Of a DNA stretch of 38,512 nt, positions 25,223 through 33,256 are shown piece after piece. The stretch spans positions 1 to 38,512 of the forward strand of contig CAYXPZ010000016.1 of assembly GCA_964466965.1 (NCBI GenBank). Reading direction: 5' to 3'. Under the pieces are notes generated by a model, which saw only the letters and a list, made by a program, of their open reading frames with translations, was not told the origin of the DNA and did not search any database. Position 1 is the stretch's first letter; every line of letters starts with the position of its first letter. Position numbers and translations under genes: made by a program. Source of the DNA: Dichotomicrobium sp964466965 (GTDB taxonomy: Bacteria > Pseudomonadota > Alphaproteobacteria > Rhizobiales > Rhodomicrobiaceae).

Positions 25223-25536
25223 CCGGTCCGCTTCTGCGGGTAAACGCCAATACTGCGGGTGCCGTACACAGCGGCATCCGCAGAACGGACTGCGCTTCGG
25301 GCGGGTCACGGTCATCCACAGAGCAGCCGCTGCAACCCGGCCGCGCCTGCGCGGTTAAGAGCTCTCCAGCCAAGATCTTATGGCATTCTGGCTGACCGCG
25401 CGGCGTACCAACAACCGTCAGCTTCGTCGCGTTAACTAGTGCCGGCGCTTATCAGAAGCTAAGCGTCTGATCCGAATTCGATGATACTCTACCTTTCGAT
25501 GAACGATTGCTGTGAGACATAGCGCTCGCTGGAACG
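25223..25536. other. Convergent intergenic region
   Basis: 314 bases between the rhodanese gene and dhaK, whose transcripts converge here. There is an imperfect inverted repeat of about 13 bases per arm (around 25229-25239 and 25275-25288, core CCGCAGAA) that could form a hairpin in the transcript. No T-run follows it. No gene seen. Confidence 0.4.
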
Positions 25537-26529
25537 TTATGCCCCCCGCCGCATCGCCGCCGTATGCACCGGCGCGTCCCACATCGCCTTCATCTCGTCG
25601 TCGAGCTTGGTCAGCGTCAGCGAACATCCGGCCATTTCCAGCGATGTGCAATAGTTGCCGACCAGGCTGCGCCCGATCCGCAGGCCGCGCTTGTCGCACT
25701 CCCGCGCCGCGGCGTCGTACATCCCGTAAAGTTCAAGAAGCGGCGTACCGCCCATACCGTTCACGAATAGCAGCACCTCTTCACCCGATCCCGGCTTGAT
25801 GTCCTCGCAGATCGCGCCGATCACCTCATGGGCAATCGCGTCAGCACGCATCATCGGCACGCGGCGACGCCCCGGCTCGCCGTGAATACCGATCCCGATT
25901 TCCATTTCGTTCTCACCAAGCTCGAAAGTCGGCTTGCCCGCTTCCGGGACGGTACAACTCGTCAGCGCGACACCCATGGTGCCCGAAGCGGCGTTGATCC
26001 GCTCGCCCAGCGCCTTGCACGCGGCCAGGTCCGCGCCTTTTTCGGCGGCTGCGCCGACCATCTTTTCGACAACCACCGTGGCCGCGACCCCGCGCCGTCC
26101 CTGGCTGTGCAGCGAGCTTTCAACGGCCACGTCGTCATTGGTCAGAACGGTCTCGGCCGGCCCATCAATCATCTCGCCGGCCATCTCGAAATTCATGACA
26201 TCGCCGGAGTAGTTCTTGACGATGAACAGCACGCCCGCGCCGCCGTTGACCGCTTGCGCCGCCGCCAGCATCTGGTCAGGCGTCGGCGATGTGAAGATCT
26301 GGCCCGGACAGGCGGCATCCAGCATCCCGTGGCCGACGAAGCCGGCGTGGAGCGGCTCATGGCCCGAACCGCCGCCAGAGACAACCGCGACCTTGCCCGG
26401 CGTCGCCCCACCCTTTCGGGTCACGTACATCGGCTCCAGGCTGACGGACACGAGGTCGCTGTGCGCGGCACCGAACCCGCGCAGGCTCTCCTGCAAAACA
26501 TCAACAACGTCATTCATCAGCTTTTTCAT
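25537..26529 (-). CDS. dhaK: Dihydroxyacetone kinase subunit DhaK
   Basis: DhaK is the dihydroxyacetone-binding subunit of the PEP-dependent kinase. It holds the substrate as a hemiaminal on a histidine while DhaL-bound ADP/ATP donates the phosphate. The 330-residue protein shows SGGGSGHEP with His57, NYSGDVMNFEMA with Asp110, and the covalent-binding histidine His216 in IGIGIHGEPG. GGAGGAGCGCC before the ATG is a strong start. It is the last gene of a long operon and is separated from dhaL by dhaM, HPr, Enzyme I and an HTH gene, an unusual order, since dhaK and dhaL are usually neighbours. Confidence 0.96.
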   Translation of the reverse strand: MKKLMNDVVDVLQESLRGFGAAHSDLVSVSLEPMYVTRKGGATPGKVAVVSGGGSGHEPLHAGFVGHGMLDAACPGQIFTSPTPDQMLAAAQAVNGGAGVLFIVKNYSGDVMNFEMAGEMIDGPAETVLTNDDVAVESSLHSQGRRGVAATVVVEKMVGAAAEKGADLAACKALGERINAASGTMGVALTSCTVPEAGKPTFELGENEMEIGIGIHGEPGRRRVPMMRADAIAHEVIGAICEDIKPGSGEEVLLFVNGMGGTPLLELYGMYDAAARECDKRGLRIGRSLVGNYCTSLEMAGCSLTLTKLDDEMKAMWDAPVHTAAMRRGA

Positions 26530-26582
26530 GGCGCTCCTCCTTGACTGGTTTATCGGCCGGACGTCTTTGCGCCCGTCATCGC

Positions 26583-27011
26583 TCAGGCCTTTTCAGCATC
26601 GCGCACGAGTGCGATCACGCGCTCGGCAAAGTCCTTGATGAGTTGCTCCACTTGCTCGCGATGCGCGGGATCGCTGAATTCCGGCAGTGGAATGCGCAGC
26701 ACGTCCGCCTCCAGCGAAGCAAGGTCCTCGATCGCGCCGTATTGGCCGGGGTGCGCACGCGCATAAACCTCCATGAAGGCGCGCTGTTCGTGCGCGTTGA
26801 GATGGCAAACGTGAAACAGTGCCGGAATGTGCTGCGCGGGCAGCGGCACGCGGTAATTCGGGTTGATGATCTGCGAGATGAAGCTCTTGTGTGTACCGAA
26901 CGCCTCGGCGAGCTTGCGCCGGGTGCCGGATGGACGCCGGTCGATGTATTCACGCAGCAGCGCCTTGTATTCCGCGATCGCATCGTGCGCGCCAGATGAG
27001 CCGTCCGCCAT
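26583..27011 (-). CDS. HTH (XRE-like) regulator in the dha operon
   Basis: A 142-residue protein with a helix-turn-helix at about residues 30-52 (TRRKLAEAFGTHKSFISQIINP), of the Cro/C1 type. It is followed by PLPAQHIPALFHVCHLNAHEQRAFMEVYARAHP and a C-terminal helical part ending in REQVEQLIKDFAERVIALVRDAEKA. It lies 8 bases after the Enzyme I gene and 53 bases before dhaK, inside the operon. It may regulate the operon or respond to the kinase state, as DhaR and DhaS do in other bacteria, but it is not homologous to either by what I can see. Start ATG 27011 has a GGAG about 11 bases upstream. Confidence 0.82.
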   Translation of the reverse strand: MADGSSGAHDAIAEYKALLREYIDRRPSGTRRKLAEAFGTHKSFISQIINPNYRVPLPAQHIPALFHVCHLNAHEQRAFMEVYARAHPGQYGAIEDLASLEADVLRIPLPEFSDPAHREQVEQLIKDFAERVIALVRDAEKA

Positions 27012-27019
27012 AGCCCGCT

Positions 27020-28642
27020 TCACTCCGAAGTCTTGCCAGTGTAGCGGCTGATCGCCAGCTTCACCGGACCAATCTGCGCCGGCGCGCAACTGAGCGCGCG
27101 CAGCCCCGTATCCATCAGCGGCGCGATAAGCTGCGGGGTGGAGGCCATATCGCCGCACAGACTGACGCTGGCCCCGCGCGTTCTCGCCGCATCGACCGTG
27201 CGCGCGATCAACTCGATCACCGCCGGGTTCAGCGGATCGGCCAGACTGGCGAGCGGGCCGCTGTCGCGCGCGCATGCTGTTGCATACTGGATCAAGTCGT
27301 TAGAGCCAATCGAGTAGAAATCCGCGTCGAAATCCGCCGCCGTGAGCGCCGCCGCGGGGACCTCGACCATCATCCCGACGCGCGGCATGGCGCAGGCTGC
27401 GCCAGCACGTCTTAGCGCCGCGACCTCCTCAGCCAGCATATCGCGCGCCCTCGTCAACTCCTCCGGCACCGTCACCATCGGCAACATGACGTTGAGCGGC
27501 CCCAGCGCGGCGGCACGCGCCAGTGCGCGAAGCTGAACGCGGAAAATCCCGGGCTGAGTGAGCGATAGCCTGATGCCCCGCACGCCGAGAAACGGGTTCG
27601 CTTCGCCCGCGTGCGTCAGCCCCGCGATCGGCTTGTCGCCGCCGGCATCTAGGGTGCGAATCGTGACGGGGCGCCCGCCCGCCCAGTGGATCAGGCGCTC
27701 GTAAAACGCATATTGCTGGTCCTCATCGGGCAGACGATACCCAGTAAACAGAAACTCCGTGCGGGTGAGGCCGACACCGTCGCAGTGCTGCGGCGCAATG
27801 GCATCAAGGCGATCGGGCTCGTCGATGTTGACCAGCACGTCAACGGCTTCGCCCTGCGCTGTTTGGGCCTTTTTGTGGAGCAGGGCGTCAATCTGCGCGC
27901 GCTCTTCGCCCTGGGCCGTGATCCGTGCGCGCGCCGCGTCCAGCGTTTGCGCGCGTGGCGATACGCTCAGCGTGCCGGCGTCCGCGTCCAGTATCGCAGG
28001 AAGCCCGTCGCTCAACGTGGCCAGATCGGCGTCAACGCCGACCAGAAAATTGACTCCTCGCGCCCGCGCCAAGATCGAAACATGGCTCACGGGACTGCCG
28101 CCCAGCGTGGCCGCCCCGCCAATCCTGTCCCACGGCAAATCGAGGAACCGCGACGGGGTAAGATCCTCGGTAACGACCACCGCGCCGTCTGGAATGGTCT
28201 CTTCGCCCTGTGCCGCGCCCGACATCACCCGCAGCACCCGGTCGCGCAGATCAGCAAGGTCATCGGCCCGCGCGGCGAGCGTGTCTTCGCCGGATGTCCT
28301 GTACGCATTGATCTCCGTGTCGAGCGTGGCGGACCAGGCCGCATCACACGGCATCCCGCTGGCAATCGCGTCATGTACGGGCGCAAGCATCTCATCGTCA
28401 TCAAGCAGCGCAAGCTGAAATTCCAGAATATCGCCGGCGAGCTGATCTTGCGCCGAGATTAGGGACTCGAGCTGGGCGCTGGCCGTGCCGAGCGCGGCGC
28501 AGAACACCCGCGTTTCCTCGTCCACGCTGGTGAAATGACGCCGGGCCTGCGCGGCGCCTTCGATCCGGCACAGCCGCCCGATGACAACACCGCCCGAGAC
28601 CCCGATACCGTGGAACACACGTCCCTCGTCGGGCTCAGTCAC
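27020..28642 (-). CDS. PTS Enzyme I (PEP-protein phosphotransferase) of the dha system
   Basis: Full-length Enzyme I of about 540 residues. It takes phosphate from PEP and passes it to HPr. The N-terminal domain starts at RVFHGIGVSGGVVIGR and carries the phospho-histidine His187 in GGSPVSHVSILARARG. The C-terminal PEP-binding barrel has GVGLTRTEFLF, TIRTLDAGGDKP, NPFLGVRGIRLSL, YSIGSNDLIQYA and the proton-donor Cys496 in VSLCGDMAS. It has no GAF domain, so it is not the nitrogen-PTS EI. I start it at GTG 28642, which overlaps the HPr stop by 8 bases (GGGA upstream) and gives a normal N-terminus; longer ATG starts would run deep into the HPr gene. A complete EI beside DhaM makes the kinase independent of other PTS enzymes. 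Confidence 0.92.
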   Translation of the reverse strand: MTEPDEGRVFHGIGVSGGVVIGRLCRIEGAAQARRHFTSVDEETRVFCAALGTASAQLESLISAQDQLAGDILEFQLALLDDDEMLAPVHDAIASGMPCDAAWSATLDTEINAYRTSGEDTLAARADDLADLRDRVLRVMSGAAQGEETIPDGAVVVTEDLTPSRFLDLPWDRIGGAATLGGSPVSHVSILARARGVNFLVGVDADLATLSDGLPAILDADAGTLSVSPRAQTLDAARARITAQGEERAQIDALLHKKAQTAQGEAVDVLVNIDEPDRLDAIAPQHCDGVGLTRTEFLFTGYRLPDEDQQYAFYERLIHWAGGRPVTIRTLDAGGDKPIAGLTHAGEANPFLGVRGIRLSLTQPGIFRVQLRALARAAALGPLNVMLPMVTVPEELTRARDMLAEEVAALRRAGAACAMPRVGMMVEVPAAALTAADFDADFYSIGSNDLIQYATACARDSGPLASLADPLNPAVIELIARTVDAARTRGASVSLCGDMASTPQLIAPLMDTGLRALSCAPAQIGPVKLAISRYTGKTSE

Positions 28643-28931
28643 GGAAGTCCCGGTCAATGAGCGCAACCAACGCATCAACTGCTGTCCTCGCGTCTTCACC
28701 GGCCGCACGGACATGAAGCGCCTCGCCATGCGCCGCCTTGAGTTTCATCACCGCGTTGGGCGACTTGGCATTCGTCCAGCGCTCACCGCTGTGGGCCCGG
28801 ATCTCGATGGTGGAGCCGAATGTCTTGGCCAGTTTCGTCAGCTTCACCGCCGGGCGCGCGTGCAGGCCCGTCGGATCCTGGATCACCGCTTCTCCGACGA
28901 TCCAATCATCATCGCGCGCCGGTTCATTCAT
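28635..28931 (-). CDS. HPr phosphocarrier protein of the dha system
   Basis: A 98-residue HPr. The active-site histidine His24 lies in DPTGLHARPAVKLTKLAKTF, with the conserved Arg two residues later. The regulatory-serine region reads TNAKSPNAVMKLKAAHGEALHV; a serine is present but the surrounding sequence is not that of HprK-regulated HPr, so kinase control is doubtful. It should receive phosphate from the neighbouring Enzyme I and pass it to DhaM. It begins 3 bases after the dhaM stop and its end overlaps the EI start. Confidence 0.93.
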   Translation of the reverse strand: MNEPARDDDWIVGEAVIQDPTGLHARPAVKLTKLAKTFGSTIEIRAHSGERWTNAKSPNAVMKLKAAHGEALHVRAAGEDARTAVDALVALIDRDFRD

Positions 28932-28934
28932 GCG

Positions 28935-29318
28935 TCAAATATCCTCCGCTGTGGCGCGCACCGCTTCAAGCGACGCACCGCTCGCCGCTTCGGTCGCGGC
29001 CATGACAGCGCCTTCCACAATCGGGGCGTCAAAAATCTGGACCTGCGCGCCGCGCCCGTCGGGCAACATCTCGATGGCCATTTCACTGTTGGTTTCCGCG
29101 CCGCCCAGATCGACCAGCACCCCGACACCCTTGGGCGAATACACCGACTCGATGGCCGTCATGATCGCCTCAACATTCGTGCCAAGCCCGCCCTCCGGGT
29201 TGCCGCCGCAAAACGCGACGCGCACCTCGTCGCCGACCATCTGGCGCACCATGTCCGCCGTGCCTTTGGCCACATCCGCAGAATGGGACACGATCACGAT
29301 GGAGACCGTCTCGCTCAT
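28935..29318 (-). CDS. dhaM: DhaM, EIIA-type phosphotransfer subunit
   Basis: A 127-residue mannose-EIIA-type domain that rephosphorylates the ADP bound to DhaL. The phospho-histidine is His12 in SIVIVSHSADVAKG. Other family features are FCGGNPEGGLGTNVEAIMTAI and VLVDLGGAETNSEMAIEML. It is the short, single-domain form: E. coli DhaM has EIIA, HPr and an EI fragment fused in one chain, while here the same three functions are consecutive genes. It has a strong GGAGGA six bases upstream and overlaps dhaL by 4 bp. Confidence 0.94.
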   Translation of the reverse strand: MSETVSIVIVSHSADVAKGTADMVRQMVGDEVRVAFCGGNPEGGLGTNVEAIMTAIESVYSPKGVGVLVDLGGAETNSEMAIEMLPDGRGAQVQIFDAPIVEGAVMAATEAASGASLEAVRATAEDI

Positions 29319-29917
29319 ATTTCCTCCAATATGTCGCAGACCGCGTGGACCAGCAGGGCCGAGGAGCGTGCGCCCGGATCGAGGTGGCCGATCGAGCGTT
29401 CGCCCAGGAACGACGCGCGGCCCTTGGTGGCCTGCATGTCCTTGGTCGCGGCCAAACCCGCATCCGCCGCTGCACGGGCTTGCGCGATATCGCCACCAGC
29501 AGCCAGCGCCTCCTGCACGGGTACGAGGACATCGAGCATGGTCTTCGCGCCGGCGTCGGATTTGCCGCGCGCCTTGACCGCCTCAACCCCGGAGGCAAGC
29601 ATGGCGCCAACCGCCGCGCGATCAATTGCGCCCTCCGGCGCGGCCTTGCCCATACCCATCAGCAGCGAGCCGTACAGCGGTCCAGATGCACCGCCCACCT
29701 TCATCACCATCACCGTTCCGGCCTTTTTCAGCGCTTCGCCGGGCGGCAGCGCCACGATCTCGTCGGTGGCTTCCGCCACAGCCGCGAAACCGCGCACCAT
29801 GTTGAAGCCGTGATCGCCATCGCCGATGGCCTGGTCGAGCGCGGTGAGTTCATCGGCGTGATCAGCGATTGCCGTGTGGCATCGCGCGATCAAGCGGCGC
29901 ATCAGGTCTTCACTCAT
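29315..29917 (-). CDS. dhaL: Dihydroxyacetone kinase subunit DhaL
   Basis: The nucleotide-binding subunit of PEP-dependent dihydroxyacetone kinase, 200 residues. The Mg-binding aspartates are in LDQAIGDGDHGFNM (Asp28, Asp33, Asp35). GGASGPLYGSLLMGMGK and ARGKSDAGAKTMLDVLVP are further family blocks, and the tail RASFLGERSIGHLDPGARSSALLVHAV is the C-terminal lid. ADP stays bound and is rephosphorylated by DhaM. Start ATG 29917 overlaps the stop of the ATPase gene (ATGA), so kinase and transporter are translated in one chain of couplings. Confidence 0.96.
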   Translation of the reverse strand: MSEDLMRRLIARCHTAIADHADELTALDQAIGDGDHGFNMVRGFAAVAEATDEIVALPPGEALKKAGTVMVMKVGGASGPLYGSLLMGMGKAAPEGAIDRAAVGAMLASGVEAVKARGKSDAGAKTMLDVLVPVQEALAAGGDIAQARAAADAGLAATKDMQATKGRASFLGERSIGHLDPGARSSALLVHAVCDILEEI

Positions 29918-30996
29918 GTCGATTGCTCCGGCGTAAGTTGGCGCGATAGCTCTGCGTCGGCCGCCGTCTCCGTTTTCGCTGCGCCGCCCGCGATACGCTG
30001 ACCGCTCGCATCGAAACACATCACGTCCCGGCGCTGGACGGACACGCTCACCGTCTCGCCCTCCTGGATCCGGGTCCTCGCGCCCAGCAATGCATGAACA
30101 GACTGCCCGCCAATATCGACAAGCGCGATCGATTCGACGCCGAGATGCTCGACCGTCAATACCTTGCCGGGCAAGCCGGACGCGCCCAACACGACATCCT
30201 CCGGACGGACGCCGAGCGTTTGCGTGCCTTCGGGCAGATTGTTGATGCGAAGCCGTTCAGGGGGAAGCAGGTTGATCGGCGGGCTGCCCAGACGCTGCGC
30301 GGCATAGATATTGGCCGGGCGCTCGTAAATCGCGCGCGGCGCGTCGATCTGCACAAGTTCGCCTTCCTTCAACACGCCGACGCGGTCCGCCAACGTCATC
30401 GCTTCAAGCTGGTCGTGCGTGACATAGACGATGGTTGCGCCAAGCTCGCGCTGGATGCGCTTCAACTCCACGCGTAAATCCTCGCGCAGCTTTGCGTCGA
30501 GCGAGGACAGCGGCTCGTCCATCAGGAACAGATTCGGCTCGCGCACCAGCGCCCGGCCGATCGACACGCGCTGCATCTCACCGCCGGAAAGCTCGGTGGC
30601 GCGGTTGTTCAGCTTGGAGCCAATGCGCAGCATCTCCGCGATCTCGCGCACGCGCTTGTTGATCGTCTCGGGCGGGGTGCGCCGGCCCGGCGCGCGCAAC
30701 GGGAAGGCGAGGTTGTCGAACACGGAATAATGTGGATAGAGCGAGTATTGTTGGAAGACGAAGGCGACGTCGCGCTGCGCTGGGCCGAGCCGGGTCACAT
30801 CCGTGCCGCGGATCTCGATCTGCCCCTCTTCGGGCATGTCCAGCCCCGCGAACAGGCGCAGCGTGGTGGTCTTGCCCGCGCCCGTTGGCCCCAGCAGCAC
30901 GACGAATTCGCCGTCGCTCACGCGAAGGGCCACCCGCGACACGGCGACGGTCGCGCCGAAACGCTTCGTCACGCCATGAAGTGCGGCCTCAGCCAT
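29914..30996 (-). CDS. ABC transporter ATPase (second, canonical)
   Basis: A 360-residue ABC ATPase of the sugar/polyol (MalK/UgpC) class. Walker A GPTGAGKT (36-43), Q-loop FQQYSLYPH, complete signature LSGGEMQRV (136-144), Walker B LFLMDEP (156-162), D-loop SSLDA and switch histidine YVTHDQLEAM are all present. The C-terminal domain (from about 240) is the TOBE/OB-type regulatory domain with GVRPEDVVLG. GAGGAGG before the ATG is strong. It overlaps the preceding ATPase gene by 8 bases and dhaL by 4. It presumably forms a heterodimer with the other ATPase and powers the importer encoded upstream. Confidence 0.93.
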   Translation of the reverse strand: MAEAALHGVTKRFGATVAVSRVALRVSDGEFVVLLGPTGAGKTTTLRLFAGLDMPEEGQIEIRGTDVTRLGPAQRDVAFVFQQYSLYPHYSVFDNLAFPLRAPGRRTPPETINKRVREIAEMLRIGSKLNNRATELSGGEMQRVSIGRALVREPNLFLMDEPLSSLDAKLREDLRVELKRIQRELGATIVYVTHDQLEAMTLADRVGVLKEGELVQIDAPRAIYERPANIYAAQRLGSPPINLLPPERLRINNLPEGTQTLGVRPEDVVLGASGLPGKVLTVEHLGVESIALVDIGGQSVHALLGARTRIQEGETVSVSVQRRDVMCFDASGQRIAGGAAKTETAADAELSRQLTPEQST

Positions 30997-32086
30997 GCGA
31001 CGCCTCCTCGAACAGGGCGCTGTGCTGCGCGCGGCCGCTTTCGGGGTCGAAGACAACGACACGTTCGGGATCGAACGCCAAGCCGATGGTCTCGCCCGGC
31101 GCGACCTTCACCGTGTTCGGTGCGCGAACGCGCACGCGCCCGGCTCCGGTATCGACGGTGACAAGTTGGCGCGCGCCCATGTATTCCACGGCGAACACAC
31201 GCCCGCGCAGCGGACCGTCATCATCAATGCGGATATGCTCCGGGCGCGCTCCGAGAACCGCTTCCGCCGCATCGAGGCTCTCCAGCGCCTGCGGGATCGC
31301 GATCGTCGCGCCATTCACGCGGATTTCCCGCGCTCCGGGGGCAATGCCACCCTGCGCAGCGAGGAAATTCATCGCCGGGCTGCCGATGAAGCTGGCGACA
31401 AACCGCGTGGCGGGCCGGTCATAGACCTCCATGGGCTTGCCGATCTGGAGGATTTCGCCCTGATCCATGATGCAGATGCGATCGGCCATCGACATTGCCT
31501 CGATCTGGTCGTGGGTGACATAAACCGTCGTCGCGCCGATGCGGTTATGCAGCAGGCGCAGCTCCTCGCACATCAGGTCGCGGAATTCGGCGTCCAGCGC
31601 CCCCAGCGGCTCGTCCATAAGAAAGGCCCGAGCGCGCCGGATGATGGCCCGGCCCAGCGCGACGCGCTGGCGGTCGCCGGCCGGCAGGTTGCCAACGCTC
31701 TTGTCCAGCAGATGCTCGATACGCAGCATCCGCGCGACTTCCTCGGTGCGCTCGCGGATTTCGCGGCGCGGCACGCCCTTGACCCGCAGCGGAAACGAGA
31801 TGTTCCGGCGCACATTCATATGCGGGTAGAGCGCGTAAAGCTGGAAGACGAAGGCGATGTCGCGATCCGCGCCGCGCTTGAAGGTGACGTCCTCGCCGTC
31901 GATGTAAATATCGCCGCCGCTGGGCACCTCAAGACCGGCGATCATGCGCAGCGTCGTGGTCTTGCCGCAACCCGACGGCCCGAGCATGACGAAAAACTCG
32001 CCATCATGGATAGTGAAGCTGGAATTGCGCACAGCAACGAAATCGCCGAAGCGTTTTTGCAGGTCTTCGATGCGGATTTCGGCCAT
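30989..32086 (-). CDS. ABC transporter ATPase (first, atypical signature)
   Basis: A 365-residue ABC ATPase of the same class as its neighbour. Walker A GPSGCGKT (36-43), Walker B AFLMDEP (154-160), D-loop GALDA and switch histidine VTHDQIEAM are intact. The C-loop, however, reads LPAGD (134-138) where LSGGQ is expected. In a heterodimer this loop faces the Walker A of the other subunit, so one of the two ATP sites may be less active. A TOBE-type C-terminal domain with GARPEHIRID is present. It begins 7 bases after the small membrane protein gene and overlaps the next ATPase gene by 8. Confidence 0.92.
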   Translation of the reverse strand: MAEIRIEDLQKRFGDFVAVRNSSFTIHDGEFFVMLGPSGCGKTTTLRMIAGLEVPSGGDIYIDGEDVTFKRGADRDIAFVFQLYALYPHMNVRRNISFPLRVKGVPRREIRERTEEVARMLRIEHLLDKSVGNLPAGDRQRVALGRAIIRRARAFLMDEPLGALDAEFRDLMCEELRLLHNRIGATTVYVTHDQIEAMSMADRICIMDQGEILQIGKPMEVYDRPATRFVASFIGSPAMNFLAAQGGIAPGAREIRVNGATIAIPQALESLDAAEAVLGARPEHIRIDDDGPLRGRVFAVEYMGARQLVTVDTGAGRVRVRAPNTVKVAPGETIGLAFDPERVVVFDPESGRAQHSALFEEASHG

Positions 32087-32093
32087 GCCGCGC

Positions 32094-32294
32094 TTACTCC
32101 GGAAAATGGCTGACGATCACGTAACCGATCGTGCCAATCAGAATGACGGTGAACGACTGGCCGAACAGCCAGAGCGAGAACGGCTGAGTCATCATGACGA
32201 CGCCAACGCCGATCAGCACCATCATTGCCCGCTCCCACGGCTCACGCCGGAAGAGCCGGCGCAGCGTGCCCTGTCGCTCGCCTTGCATGCTCAT
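32094..32294 (-). CDS. 66-residue two-helix membrane protein of the ABC operon
   Basis: A 66-residue protein with two hydrophobic segments (about 24-39, MMVLIGVGVVMMTQPF, and 42-60, LWLFGQSFTVILIGTIGYVIV) after a basic N-terminus (RRLFRREPWER). It lies between the second permease and the first ATPase gene and shares a 4-bp ATGA overlap with the permease gene. Small membrane proteins at this position occur in some alphaproteobacterial glycerol-type ABC operons with paired ATPases. It may be an accessory subunit of the importer; no activity can be read from it. Confidence 0.8.
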   Translation of the reverse strand: MSMQGERQGTLRRLFRREPWERAMMVLIGVGVVMMTQPFSLWLFGQSFTVILIGTIGYVIVSHFPE

Positions 32295-33256
32295 CGCCTG
32301 ACCGCTCCGAATGTGATGCCCGCCAACAGGTGCTTGCGCAGGATGATCGTCACGATCACCGCCGGCAGCAGAAATAGCGTCGTCGCCGCGGCCACCGCCG
32401 GCCAGTCGAGCCCGCCCTCGCCGATGATCAGCGGGATGAACGGCGGCGCGGTCTGCGCCTGCCCGCTGGTGAGCAGGATCGCGAAGTTGTACTCGTTCCA
32501 TGAGAAGATGAAGGTGAAGATCGCCGTCGCGGCCAGTCCGGCGCGCGCCTGTGGCATCACCACCTTCCAAAACGCCTGCAGCCGCGTATAGCCGTCCACC
32601 ATCGCGGCCTCTTCATACTCGCGCGGGATTTCGTCCATGAAGCCCTTCAGCAGCCAGACCGACAGGCTGAGATTCACCGCCGTGTAAAGCAGGATCATCC
32701 CGAGATGCGTGTCGTTCAGGCCCAGCTCGCGGTACATCAGGTAGACCGGAATGGCGATCGCCACGGGCGGGAACATGCGCGTCGACAGGATGAAGAACAT
32801 CAGGTCGTCCTTGAGCGGCACCCGGAACCGCGAGAACGCATAGGCCGCCAGCGCGCCGAGGAATACCGACAGGAAGGTGGCCCCGAAGCCGATGATGAGC
32901 GAGTTCATGTAGCGGTCGGCAAAGCGCGATGGCCCGGTAATGACCATGTTCTGCTCGCGCACGAGTTCCTCGTACCAGGTCTGCGGAGGCGGCAGGCTTT
33001 CCATGTATTCGTCGGATTGGCGCGAGCGGCTCGTGAACAGGTTCACATAGCCCCCGAGCGTCGGCTCGAACACGACCTCCGGTGGATAGGCGATGGCGTC
33101 GTTCGTTGACTTGAACCCGGTCAGGATGATCCATGCCATCGGCACGACCGCGAACATCGCGTACATGATAACCAGCGCCGCGGCCAGCCGCTTGACCCAT
33201 GTGCCGGGCGCCACGATCGAGTGCGCCTGCGCGCCGGATGTCGCCATCGCGCTCAT
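32291..33256 (-). CDS. ABC transporter permease (second; MalG-like)
   Basis: A 321-residue inner-membrane permease of the carbohydrate ABC class with about six membrane segments. The EAA loop that contacts the ATPase is EYEEAAMVDGYTRLQAFWKVVMP (213-235). A large periplasmic part precedes the core (about 50-110), a feature of MalG/UgpE-like subunits. Its start at 33256 overlaps the stop of the first permease gene by 4 bp, and its stop overlaps the small membrane protein gene by 4 bp. The substrate is unknown; from the operon it is probably dihydroxyacetone, glycerol or a related small polyol. Confidence 0.93.
   Translation of the reverse strand: MSAMATSGAQAHSIVAPGTWVKRLAAALVIMYAMFAVVPMAWIILTGFKSTNDAIAYPPEVVFEPTLGGYVNLFTSRSRQSDEYMESLPPPQTWYEELVREQNMVITGPSRFADRYMNSLIIGFGATFLSVFLGALAAYAFSRFRVPLKDDLMFFILSTRMFPPVAIAIPVYLMYRELGLNDTHLGMILLYTAVNLSLSVWLLKGFMDEIPREYEEAAMVDGYTRLQAFWKVVMPQARAGLAATAIFTFIFSWNEYNFAILLTSGQAQTAPPFIPLIIGEGGLDWPAVAAATTLFLLPAVIVTIILRKHLLAGITFGAVRR

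Noticed and set aside
30995..32113. 372-codon plus-strand frame opposite the first ABC ATPase gene
   Set aside because: Antisense shadow of a gene with all ABC motifs; its translation has no recognisable domain.
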